Origin: DASZBX01 sp035943635
GTDB lineage: Bacteria > Actinomycetota > Actinomycetes > Streptomycetales > Catenulisporaceae
Assembly: GCA_035943635.1 (NCBI GenBank)
Contig: DASZBX010000148.1
Coordinates: 372,001 to 436,000, forward strand
Length of the DNA: 64,000 bases
Direction of reading: 5' to 3'
Numbering within the stretch: the stretch's first letter is position 1; each line of letters opens with the position of its first letter. Below, piece by piece: positions 25,196 through 33,800 of the stretch. The position numbers and the translations under genes were made by a program. The notes below the pieces were generated by a model. The model saw only the letters and a program-made list of their open reading frames with translations, was not told where the DNA came from and searched no databases.

Positions 25196-26017
25196 GTGGC
25201 GTCCTTTCTCCGACCGGTCGGACCGCTGCCGCCCTCCGTGTACTGGCGGCGGCGCGCCGTGCTGCTCGGAATCCCTCTGGTCCTGATAATCGCGGTCGCG
25301 TATTCCTGTGGCGGCTCGGGTTCCAAACCGTCCGCCCAGGCCACCGCGACTCCGCCCAGCGGCACCCCCTCCACCGGGACGGGCGTGATCGAACCCTCGG
25401 TCATGCCGACCGGGAGCTCGGCTCCGGGGAACGACTACCCGCCGGTAGGCCCGACCACCGGCTCCGGCGCGCCGACTGCCGGCGGCGGCTCGGGCTCGAA
25501 CCCCGGTTCCGGCCTCCCCGGCTCGGGATCGGGCACAGGCTCGGCCGGAGGGTCTGGCTCCGGTTCGGGGTCCGGCTCCGGCTCGACCGGCGGCGGCGGC
25601 TCGGTCGGCACCTCCGGCGGCGGCGCCTGCGCGCTCAGCCTCGCACTGACCCTGGACCGCGGCACCAGCGGCGGCGGCGCGATCTACCCGGCCGGACAAG
25701 ACCCCGACTTCATCATCGCGGCCAAGAACAGCGGCACCGGCAACTGCCTGCTGGACGTGTCCGGCAAGGGCATAGTGATAACCGTGAGCAACCCGGCCGG
25801 TAATTCGGTGGTCTGGACGAGCAGCACCTGCTCCACCGCCACCGACAGCCGCGCCCTGGGCCCCGGGGACAGCTATCAGGCCACGACGGTATGGCAACGC
25901 GACCGCTCCGAGGCCACCTGCCCGCAGACCCCGCCCACCGCCGGAACCGGCACCTTCGTCGTCACCGCGACCGCCGACGGGGCGACTGCGGCATCGGTGC
26001 AGTTCACCTTGCAGTAG
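25196..26017 (+). CDS. membrane-anchored extracellular protein with Gly/Ser linker
   Basis: 273 residues: a basic cytosolic N-terminus (SVYWRRRAV), one membrane helix (about 22-37, LLGIPLVLIIAVAY) ending in SCGGSG, which could act as a poor lipobox, then about 105 residues of Pro/Thr and (SG)n linker. A C-terminal beta-sandwich-like domain (about 145-273) starts CALSLALTLDRG and contains four cysteines likely forming two disulphides. The GTG 25196 start is supported by TAAGGT 8 nt upstream. It is divergent from mutY. Function unknown; the design suggests a cell-surface domain held through the wall by the linker. Confidence 0.72.
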   Translation: MASFLRPVGPLPPSVYWRRRAVLLGIPLVLIIAVAYSCGGSGSKPSAQATATPPSGTPSTGTGVIEPSVMPTGSSAPGNDYPPVGPTTGSGAPTAGGGSGSNPGSGLPGSGSGTGSAGGSGSGSGSGSGSTGGGGSVGTSGGGACALSLALTLDRGTSGGGAIYPAGQDPDFIIAAKNSGTGNCLLDVSGKGIVITVSNPAGNSVVWTSSTCSTATDSRALGPGDSYQATTVWQRDRSEATCPQTPPTAGTGTFVVTATADGATAASVQFTLQ

Positions 26018-26126
26018 GCGACTGCGAAGCGGTGCCGGTTGGCAGCCAATTCGTCAGCGCTCAATGGAAACGGGGCGCCGCGGGTACTTGCTCGAAAGCC
26101 CCACAACACCCCGTCGAAACGGCTGT

Positions 26127-26525
26127 TCAGCCGAGTAGAAGTTGCTGCTCTCCGAAGTCCGCGACGACTCGCACGTGGCCGCCGAGTGCTTCCACGTATG
26201 CGGACAGCGTCGACAGTACGGTCGAGTCCAAGCCGGATCGCTCGATCTGGGAGACACGCTCGTGGGAGATATCGAGAATTTCGGCAAGGTGCTTCTGCGT
26301 CAGTCCGTGGCTTTTACGGATCTCGGCAAGTCGGTGTGCGCGAACTTCGGCCGGCATCCGTTCCGTGCGACGGGAGATCTCGAGCTCCTCCGCTTCAGTG
26401 AAGCCGAGCTCGACACGCACGTCCTCCCAAGCGCTGGCGGCGGGCTCGATGCCGATGTCGGCGTGATGCGTCGTGAGTGCTGGGACATTGCGGCCTGCGG
26501 GTTCGATGCCACCGGTGCGGGCCAT
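26127..26525 (-). CDS. XRE/HigA-like helix-turn-helix regulator
   Basis: 132 residues. The C-terminal half is a Cro/C1-type HTH (about 66-120): RLAEIRKSHGLTQKHLAEIL with DISHERVSQIERSG, then a beta region GGHVRVVADFGEQQLLLG. This matches the short XRE antitoxins of RelE/HigB-type modules. Residues 1-45 are poorly conserved; an internal start is possible. No toxin gene is found upstream or downstream, where disA and the secreted-protein gene lie within about 130 nt. It may be a solitary antitoxin or a stand-alone regulator. Confidence 0.7.
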   Translation of the reverse strand: MARTGGIEPAGRNVPALTTHHADIGIEPAASAWEDVRVELGFTEAEELEISRRTERMPAEVRAHRLAEIRKSHGLTQKHLAEILDISHERVSQIERSGLDSTVLSTLSAYVEALGGHVRVVADFGEQQLLLG

Positions 26526-26653
26526 GGCGGGTGACCCCTTCTTTTCCTATCGTCGCGGGTCTTACTTCTTCTTCGCCAAGCCGACGGAGCCCGGAGCCAT
26601 GGGCTGCCATCGCACGGGTGGTGGACCTTTCCTGAAAGCCCCGACGCCGACCG

Positions 26654-27745
26654 TCAGACGTACCGCTCCAGGATCGACGACTCGGCCAGCCGCGACAGCC
26701 CTTCCCGCACGGTCCGCGCCCGGGTCTCCCCGACGCCCTCCACCGCTTGCAGATCGGCCACCGACGCGGCCAGCAGCTTCTGCAGGCCGCCGAAGTGTTC
26801 GACCAGACGGTCGATCACCGCGCCGGGCAGGCGCGGGACCTTGGCCAGGAGGCGGTAGCCGCGGGGGGAGGCGGCGTTGTCGAGCGACTCGGAGCCGCCG
26901 GGGAAGCCCAGGGCGCGGGCCACGCTGGCCAGGTCGAGCAGGTCGGAGCGGCCGAGCGCGTCGAGGTCGCGCAGGGCGTCCTCGACCGAGCGGTTCTTCT
27001 TGCGCGGGTTCTCCGGCAGGTAGTCGCGGGCGATCAGTTCGCGTTCCTGCTCGACCCCGGCGACCAGTTCGTCCAGTTGGAGTTCCAGCAGGCGCCCGTC
27101 CACGCCGAGCTGCACCACGTAGCCCTCGATCTCGACCGCGATCCGGCGGACCATCTCCAGCCGCTGGGCCACCTGGGCGAAGTCGCGGACGGTGACCAGG
27201 TCCTCGATCTCCAGCGCGGAGAGCGTGCCGGCCACCTCGTCCAGGCGCAGCTTGTACCGCTCCAGGGTGGCCAGGGCCTGGTTCGCCTTGGACAGGATGG
27301 TGCCGGAGTCCTCCAGCACGGTGCGCTTGCCGTTGTGGTACAGCGCGATCAGGCGCATCGACTGGCTCACCGAGACCACCGGGTAACCGGTCTGCTTATT
27401 CACTCTTTCGGCCGTACGGTGGCGGGTTCCGGTCTCGACCGTCGAGATGGCCGGGTCCGGGACCAGCTGGATGCCGGCCCGCACGATCCGGGTGCACTCG
27501 GTGTCCAGCACCACGGCGCCGTCCATCTTGCTCAGCTCGCGCACCCGGGTCGCGGAGAACTCGACGTCCAGGACGAACCCGCCGGTGCAGATGCTCTCGA
27601 CCAATTTGTCGAAGCCGAGTACGATCAACGCGCCGGTGTTGCCGCGCAGGATGCGCTCCAGGCCCTCGCGCAAGGGCGTGCCCGGGGCGAGCGCGGCCAG
27701 GGTGTTTCGCTGGCTGTCCTCCGAGTTTCGGTCGTTCGCTGTCAA
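26654..27745 (-). CDS. disA: DNA integrity scanning diadenylate cyclase DisA
   Basis: A 363-residue octameric enzyme that makes c-di-AMP from two ATP and stalls on branched DNA. The DAC domain (about 15-150) has the catalytic DGA in LSKMDGAVVLD and the RHR motif in ETGTRHRTAERV. A helical linker follows, and the C-terminal RuvA-like HhH region LQAVEGVGETRARTVREG binds DNA. The start is TTG 27745, an unusual codon, supported by AGGAG 7 nt upstream and by alignment of the whole N-terminus (ENTLAALAPGTPLREGLERI-like region). It is 59 nt downstream of radA on the same strand, the conserved radA-disA pair. Confidence 0.94.
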   Translation of the reverse strand: MTANDRNSEDSQRNTLAALAPGTPLREGLERILRGNTGALIVLGFDKLVESICTGGFVLDVEFSATRVRELSKMDGAVVLDTECTRIVRAGIQLVPDPAISTVETGTRHRTAERVNKQTGYPVVSVSQSMRLIALYHNGKRTVLEDSGTILSKANQALATLERYKLRLDEVAGTLSALEIEDLVTVRDFAQVAQRLEMVRRIAVEIEGYVVQLGVDGRLLELQLDELVAGVEQERELIARDYLPENPRKKNRSVEDALRDLDALGRSDLLDLASVARALGFPGGSESLDNAASPRGYRLLAKVPRLPGAVIDRLVEHFGGLQKLLAASVADLQAVEGVGETRARTVREGLSRLAESSILERYV

Positions 27746-27804
27746 AGTGGTGCTCCTGCACGAGACGCGATGAGTCAGCCCTGTTGTGGAAGCCTTTCGC
27801 GATT

Positions 27805-29202
27805 CTATCGGCTAATCATTGTCTGGAGTGTGACGATCAGCTCGGCGATATCGCCGACTTCCTCGATCCGCATGCCCTGGGGCACCTTGGGCATCTCCTC
27901 CCCCTCGGCGCGCCGCGGTATCAGGGCCACCTTGAAGCCCAGCCGGGCCGCCTCGGACAGCCGCCGGTCCAGCCCGCGGACCGGGCGCACCTCCCCGGCC
28001 AGGCTGATCTCGCCGAAGGCCGCGGTGTCCGGCGGCAGCGCCTTGTCCATGATCCCGGTGGCCATCGCCAGGGCCACCGCGAGGTCGGCCGCCGGGTCGA
28101 CCAGCTTGACCCCGCCGACCGTGGCCACGAACACGTCGCTCTTGCCCAGCGGCGCCCGGCCGCGCCGCTCGAGCACCGCCATCACCATCGACACCCGGGA
28201 GTTGTCCACCCCCGAGGTGGCCCGGCGCGGCTGCGGCAGCGGGGACGGGGACACCAGCGCCTGCACCTCGCAGACCAACGGCCGGCGGCCCTCCAGGGTG
28301 ACCGTGACGCAGGTGCCCGGGACCGGCTCGGTGTGCCGGTTCATGAACAGCCCGGACGGGTCCGGCAGGCCCTCGATCCCGGTGTCGCGCATCTCGAAGC
28401 AGCCGATCTCGTCGGTCGGCCCGTACCGGTTCTTCACCGCCCGGATCAGCCGCAGCGGCGAGTGCCGGTCGCCCTCGAACTGGAGCACCACGTCGACCAG
28501 GTGCTCCAGCAGCCGCGGCCCGGCGATCGAGCCGTCCTTGGTCACGTGGCCGATCAGGATCACCGCGAGGTCGCGCTCCTTGGCCACCCGGATCAGGTTC
28601 GAGGCCACCTCGCGGACCTGGGTCATCCCGCCCGGGGCGCCGTCGATCTCGGCGCTGGCGAAGGTCTGGATCGAGTCGAGCACCAGCAGGTCCGGCTTGA
28701 CCTGGTCCAGGTGGCCGAGCACCGCGCCCAGGTCGGTCTCCGCGGCCAGGTAGAGGTTCGGGTCCAACGCCCCGATCCGGTCGGCCCGCATCCGCACCTG
28801 CGCGGCGGACTCCTCGCCGGTGACCACGAGCACCCGGTGGTCCGGCTCCGCGCAGGCCGCGGCCACGGCCAGCAGCAGGGTGGACTTGCCCACGCCCGGC
28901 TCGCCGGCCAGCAGGATCACCGCGCCGGGGACCACCCCGCCGCCGAGCACCCGGTCCAGCTCGCCCACACCGGTCGGCCGGGCGGTGGCGGTGGTGGCGT
29001 CCACCTCGCCGATCGGCCGGGCCGGGGCGGAGACCGGGCCGGCCGCCGCGGTCCGGGTCTTGGCCAGCCCGATCTCCTCGACGCTGCCCCAGGTCTGGCA
29101 CTCCGGGCAGCGGCCGACCCACTTGGTCGCGGTCAGTCCGCACTCGCCGCAGCGGAAGGACGGCCGGTTCGCGGGCCGGGCGCTCTTGCTCGTGGTCGCC
29201 AT
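27805..29202 (-). CDS. radA: DNA repair protein RadA (Sms)
   Basis: A 466-residue RecA-like DnaB-type branch-migration helicase. The N-terminal zinc finger is C-x2-C-x11-C-x2-C (CGECGLTATKWVGRCPEC), Walker A is GEPGVGKST, Walker B LLVLDSIQT, the RadA-specific KNRYG motif is in AVKNRYGPTDEIG, and the C-terminal Lon-protease-like domain is complete (GRAPLGKSDVFVATVGGVK, ALAMATGIMDKALP). RadA acts in recombination and regulates DisA in other bacteria, which explains their adjacency. ATG 29202 is chosen; the longer frame upstream adds a nonconserved Arg/Pro-rich leader. Confidence 0.94.
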   Translation of the reverse strand: MATTSKSARPANRPSFRCGECGLTATKWVGRCPECQTWGSVEEIGLAKTRTAAAGPVSAPARPIGEVDATTATARPTGVGELDRVLGGGVVPGAVILLAGEPGVGKSTLLLAVAAACAEPDHRVLVVTGEESAAQVRMRADRIGALDPNLYLAAETDLGAVLGHLDQVKPDLLVLDSIQTFASAEIDGAPGGMTQVREVASNLIRVAKERDLAVILIGHVTKDGSIAGPRLLEHLVDVVLQFEGDRHSPLRLIRAVKNRYGPTDEIGCFEMRDTGIEGLPDPSGLFMNRHTEPVPGTCVTVTLEGRRPLVCEVQALVSPSPLPQPRRATSGVDNSRVSMVMAVLERRGRAPLGKSDVFVATVGGVKLVDPAADLAVALAMATGIMDKALPPDTAAFGEISLAGEVRPVRGLDRRLSEAARLGFKVALIPRRAEGEEMPKVPQGMRIEEVGDIAELIVTLQTMISR

Positions 29203-29423
29203 GGGGGAAGCGTAGTCGGCGCCGCCCACAGCCCGGCCCGTTCGGCCGAACGGCGGCCGTCCGGGCGCCCGGTCCGGGCGTCCGCAGATTCCCGCCCGGA
29301 AGGGGTTCCGCTGAGCGTGCGGCCTCGTTAACATACGGGAACTACCTAAGATATTTTGTCGGATTCATCCGGATTAGATCTGTTTTCCAGATGGTCATTC
29401 GTCACCATATTCATCCGGCTAGT

Positions 29424-29452
29424 GGAACTTCGATCGCCGGATGGCTTACCGT
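29424..29452 (+). promoter_or_regulatory. promoter of the first sigma-fusion gene (GGAACT-17-TACCGT)
   Basis: TACCGT (29447-29452) ends 7 nt before the GTG at 29460, predicting a leaderless message. Exactly 17 bp upstream is GGAACT (29424-29429), which resembles the GGAAC -35 of ECF-sigma promoters. A second GGGAAC (29337-29342), 15 nt before GTCGG (29358), lies further upstream. Together these allow autoregulation by the encoded ECF-like protein. Confidence 0.45.
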
Positions 29453-29459
29453 CCTGTTC

Positions 29460-30710
29460 GTGACTGACCGGGAAATGGTGACGGCGCTCAGAGCCGGGGA
29501 TCGGCTTGCGGCCGGCCAGATATACGACATCTACGGAACGCGACTGTATGCGTACTGTCACGAACTGCTCGGTGACCACAAGCTCGCCGGCGACGCGCTT
29601 CGGGACACCTTCATCGTGGCCGCGAACCGGGTCCGTGAGCTGCGCAATCCCGAGGCGCTGGGCCCCTGGCTGTACGCCCTGGCCCGCAACGAGTGCGACC
29701 GGGTCGGCATCTCCGAGGAGATCCCCGAGGACGCCGGCGCGGCCGTGCGCGGGGACCGGCTGTCCCGGCTGGCCCTGGACTGCTACGCCATGCAGGCCCC
29801 CGAGGTGCGCGAGGTGCTGGACCTCGCGTTCCGGCACCGGCTGATCGACGCGGACCTGGCCCTGGTGCTCGGCGTGCCCGAGGCCGAGGCGGTGGACTTG
29901 ATCAACAACGGCCAGGCCGAGATGGAGAACACCCTGCTGATGGTGCTCTCGGCCCGGACCGGGGACCCCAAGTGCGCCGAGGCGACCGACTTCGGCCGCC
30001 GGTTCGAGGACCTGGACGGCAAGGCGTTCGCCGCCTGGCTGCAGACCATCGGCAAGCACGTGGAACGCTGCGCGATCTGCGGCGGGACGATAAAGACCCG
30101 GCACCCGCTGCGCCTGTTCGAGGAGCTGCCGCACTCCTACCTGCCGCCGGGGGTGCGCTCCCGGGTGCTGGAGACCCTGCGCGACCCGGCCGGGGTGGCC
30201 TTCGCCGCCCGGATCGCCGAGCGGGCCGGGAAGTTCGACGAGGAGGGCTTCCCGTTCGGCGGACGCGGCGGCTCCGGCGCCGGCAACCGCTGGCTGCTGC
30301 CGGCCGGCGTCGGGGCGGCCGTGGTCGTGATCGCGGTGCTGGGCTTCTTCATCTTCGGCGCGCACTCCCCGGCCGCCTCCGCGGCCCCGAGCGGGAGCCA
30401 GACCAGCCTCGGCGCCACCGCGTCGGGCACGGGCACCTCCACCGAGCTGAACCTGCCGACCGCGGACGGCACGGACACGTCGGACGTGACGACGGCTCCG
30501 GCGCAGGTCACCGGCAGCCCGTCGGCGAATGCGCCGGGTGGGGGGAATCCGACCCCGGCCAAGACCTCGGGAACGGGCCACACCACCGCGCCGCGCACCA
30601 CGGCGCCCCACACCTCCGCACCTACGACGGTACCCACGACCGCGTCGAGTTCGGCGACGCCGTCGGCATCCGCCTCTTCTACGCCCGCGTCCCCGGCCCC
30701 GCCGGGCTGA
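29460..30710 (+). CDS. membrane-anchored ECF sigma/anti-sigma-like fusion protein (short form)
   Basis: 416 residues in one chain. Residues 1-80 are sigma2-like (AGQIYDIYGTRLYAYCHELL, NPEALGPWLYALARNECDR). Residues 100-160 are a degenerate sigma4-like helix-turn-helix (HRLIDADLALVLGVPEAEAV). A zinc anti-sigma-type motif follows, H200-x3-C204-x2-C207 (KHVERCAICGG), then a shared block ending RAGKFDEEGFPF, one membrane helix (279-300, LPAGVGAAVVVIAVLGFFIF) and a Ser/Thr/Pro-rich outside tail of about 116 residues. Inferred role: a sigma factor held at the membrane by its own anti-sigma module and released by an envelope signal. Both sigma regions are divergent, so activity as a true sigma is uncertain. 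GTG 29460 rests on the promoter. Confidence 0.75.
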   Translation: MTDREMVTALRAGDRLAAGQIYDIYGTRLYAYCHELLGDHKLAGDALRDTFIVAANRVRELRNPEALGPWLYALARNECDRVGISEEIPEDAGAAVRGDRLSRLALDCYAMQAPEVREVLDLAFRHRLIDADLALVLGVPEAEAVDLINNGQAEMENTLLMVLSARTGDPKCAEATDFGRRFEDLDGKAFAAWLQTIGKHVERCAICGGTIKTRHPLRLFEELPHSYLPPGVRSRVLETLRDPAGVAFAARIAERAGKFDEEGFPFGGRGGSGAGNRWLLPAGVGAAVVVIAVLGFFIFGAHSPAASAAPSGSQTSLGATASGTGTSTELNLPTADGTDTSDVTTAPAQVTGSPSANAPGGGNPTPAKTSGTGHTTAPRTTAPHTSAPTTVPTTASSSATPSASASSTPASPAPPG

Positions 30711-30721
30711 TCGGTGACGAC

Positions 30722-30750
30722 GCCGGCGTCACCGCCGCAGTGACGCCGGC
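30722..30750. terminator. hairpin after the short sigma-fusion gene
   Basis: An 11-bp perfect stem (30722-30732 / 30740-30750, core CCGGCGTCAC/GTGACGCCGG) with a 7-nt loop, 12 nt after the stop at 30710. It probably ends or attenuates that transcript before the second paralogue, which has its own promoter signal. Confidence 0.6.
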
Positions 30751-30871
30751 CGTCCCGGAGATGACGGCCCGCCGCCAGAACTCACACGAACGAGTGGTGA
30801 TTTGGCGGGTGAATCACACTCGATAGGGTGATTAGCCTATAAGAGTGGCCGTACGAACACGTCCGGTCACC

Positions 30872-30877
30872 TAGCGT
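30872..30877 (+). promoter_or_regulatory. -10 element (TAGCGT) for the long sigma-fusion gene
   Basis: TAGCGT ends 7 nt before GTG 30885, so a leaderless transcript is predicted. No -35 match is clear at 16-18 bp upstream. An AT-rich patch (GATTAGCCTATAAG, 30831-30844) further upstream could bind a regulator. Confidence 0.45.
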
Positions 30878-30884
30878 CGGCGCT

Positions 30885-33800
30885 GTGAATGCTGACAGTG
30901 CCAACCGGTCCGGGGCCGGGCGTCCGGCCCCCGGCGGCGTGAGCGCCGACGGGTGGGGCCGGGCCGCCGCCTACGACGCCTACGCCGACGGGCTGCACAC
31001 CTACGCCCTGTGGTCGCTGCGCGACCACGACGCGGCGGTGGACGCGTTGTACTGCGCGTTCGTGATCGCCGACCGGAACGTCACCCAGCTGCGCCAGCCG
31101 GACCTGATCCAGCCCTGGCTGTACGCGATCCTGCGCCGCGAGTGCGCGGCCCGGGCGTCCGGCGACCCGAGCGGCCCGGCCCCGGTCTCCGGCCGCCGGC
31201 CCGGCCCGCACCCGGTCGCCGAGCTCGGCGGCTCGCTGGACCAGCTCGAACGCAGCCTGCGCCGGGCCGAGCTGCACTCGCTGGAGTGGGCCGAGGCCGA
31301 GGGCCTGGTTCCGGTGCACCGGGAGATCCTCGAACTGACGATCCGGCACGGCCTGGACAGCCGCGGCCTGGGTCTGGTGCTGGGCCTGAACCAGTCCGGC
31401 GGCCGGGACCCGTCCGCGGCCCCGGGCGCGCGGCCCGGTTCGGGGTTCGGCGGTTCGGGCGGCGGGCCGTCCGGCGGCCGGGGCTTCGGCGTGGTGGCCG
31501 ACGCCTGGCGCGAGCTCGAACGCTCGCTGGCCGCGGTCGCGGTGGCCCGGAGCCTGCGCGAGGCCGAGACCGGCCCGGCGCACTGCGCCCAGCTGGCCGA
31601 GCTGATCTTCGGCTGGTCCGGCCGGCTCGACGCGGTCCTGCGCGGCCCGCTGACCGACCACGTGGACCGGTGCGCGCGCTGCCAGAAGTACCTGCACTCG
31701 GTGGTCGGACGTCCCGCGGCGCCGAGCATCCTGCCGTTCGTCGCCGCGCCCCGGTCGCTGCGGGAGCTGCTGCTCGGCGAGCTGGCCGACCCCGAGGCGG
31801 CCGCCCGGCAGGGCGTGGACCACCGGGAGATCGCGGCCCGGGCGGCCCGGTTCACGCCGGAGGGCTTCCCGGCCCTGGCCGACCCGCAGCAGGCCCGGCG
31901 TACCACGCACCGCCGCCAGGGCGGGCGGGCCGCAGCGCCGGTCCGGCCGGCCGAGCGCGGGCCGGAGGCCGAGACGGATGTGGCCGGGCCGAGCGGCGGC
32001 GGTTCCGGCGCGGCGCCCGAGGCCGCGACCACGACCAAGGCCAGTGCGGTCTGGCTGGAGGCGTTCGACGCGAGCGCCGCCGAGCTGGGGCGGGCCGCGA
32101 ACCGTCCCGGCGCCGCCGATGTGGTCGGGCGCGAGCCGGACGAGGCGGGCCGTCCCGGAGCGGGTGTCACGGGCGGCGGCAAGGCGGTGCGGTCGTCGTC
32201 GGAGGCTTCGGCCGAGGCGAACGTCTTCGGGACGGATGCCACTGCGCCGGTTGCCGCGAGGCCTGTCGCTGCTGCCGACGGTTTGCCGCCGTCGAGCGGC
32301 GTCGCGGCTGCGGCTGCGGCCACGTCCGGCGAGCAGCCGAGCCGTCGGCCGGCGCAGACCGTCGGGGCGGCCAGCCAGCCGTTGCTGCTGCGCAAGCCGG
32401 TGCCGCCGGGACCTCCGTTGAACGTGATAAACCCCGCGCCCACCTCGGAACTCACCCGGCCCCAGGGCGCCCGGCCCGACGCCGCCGAGCGGCACCGCGA
32501 TGACGGCGGCGGCGAGCACGGCCGACTCCCCGACGCCGGGCCGGCCCACCCCGCTGGGAACGGCCTGTACCGGGCGCCGGGCAGCTGGGCCGACCGGGTC
32601 CTGCCGGACCGGATCGACGAGGACGACGTCGACACGGTCGAGACCCAGTTCCCGCGCCGCGTCTTCGCCCAGGACGACCTGCCGGGCGGCCGCTTCGTGG
32701 ACACCCCCTCGGGCCGGTTCGCCGCACTCGCGCCGGATCCGCCGCCCTCCCCGGCCGGTTCGGATACTCCGACCGCTCCCGCGGCCAGCCCGACCGGCCC
32801 GACTAGCTTGATCAACTCGGTCAACCCGACCGCCCCGGCAGCCAAGCCCGCAGCGGACCCCCATCCGACCTCGGTGCTTCCGGCCGTGGATCCGCTCGCG
32901 GCGGCTCCGGCGCCCCGGTTCAACGAGCCGGTCCAGCCGCGGCCCGCCGACCAGGGCAGCTATCGCAGCGTCGACGGCGGTCGGCGCCGCGGCCCGGACC
33001 CGTCCCTGCGTGGCGCGCCCGACCCGGCGCCGCGGTACGGCGACCCGGCGATCCGTCGCCCGGTCGAGCCGTCCGACCGCCCGGCCGGCGGTCCGGCCGG
33101 CAACCCGGCGGTGGGCACCCGGCGGGCCCGGCACAAGTCCAAGCCGGTCCGGCAGGCGGTGCTCTCCGCGGTCGCCATCGGCGCGGTCGGGGCGGTGGCC
33201 GCGGCGTCGGCGGTCGTGCTCGGGCTCACCTCGTCCGAGCACACCACGCAGGCGCTGGACGGCTCGCAGGCCGATCCGCTGGTCACAACCGGCTCCGGGG
33301 TCGGCGACGGAGGCCTGCCGGTGCAGGTCGGCCCGAGTGCCGGGGACAGCGCGTCCGCGACGGCTCCCGGCGCGGGCACGGCTGCCGGGGCTCCCGCGCC
33401 CGGCCTGAGCGGCTCGGTGATCACCCAGCCCTCGGCCCGCTCCGGGTCGGGCTCGGGTTCGGCCGGCGGGGCGGGCGCCGCGGTGTTCTTCGTCAGCGTC
33501 AACCAGCGCGACGGCGACCCGGACAGCGTCTCGATCCTGCTGCGCAACACCGGGAAGACCCCGCTCGCGTGGAGCGCCAAGCCGCAGACCTCGTGGATCA
33601 CCCTGAGCCAGAGCTCCGGGACCATCCCGGCCGGCGGCAGCGCGACGGTCACCGCGCTGGCCAGCGCCGCGGCCCCGGCCGGGCAGTGGACCAGCCAGGT
33701 CGACTTCACCCCGGGCAACCAGGTCCTGGTGCTGCACGGCGGCATCCCGACCGCGTCCCCGGCGCCGCCGACCAGCCCGCCGGACACGCCGCCCACGAGC

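Noticed and set aside
25560..25600. GGCTCCGG-type tandem repeat as a regulatory repeat
   Set aside because: It is the Ser-Gly linker coding sequence of the surface protein.
26530..26653. Short minus-strand frame ending in Lys-Lys-Lys-stop upstream of the XRE gene as a toxin remnant
   Set aside because: Only about 12-25 codons with no similarity I can defend; noted in the antitoxin finding but not called.
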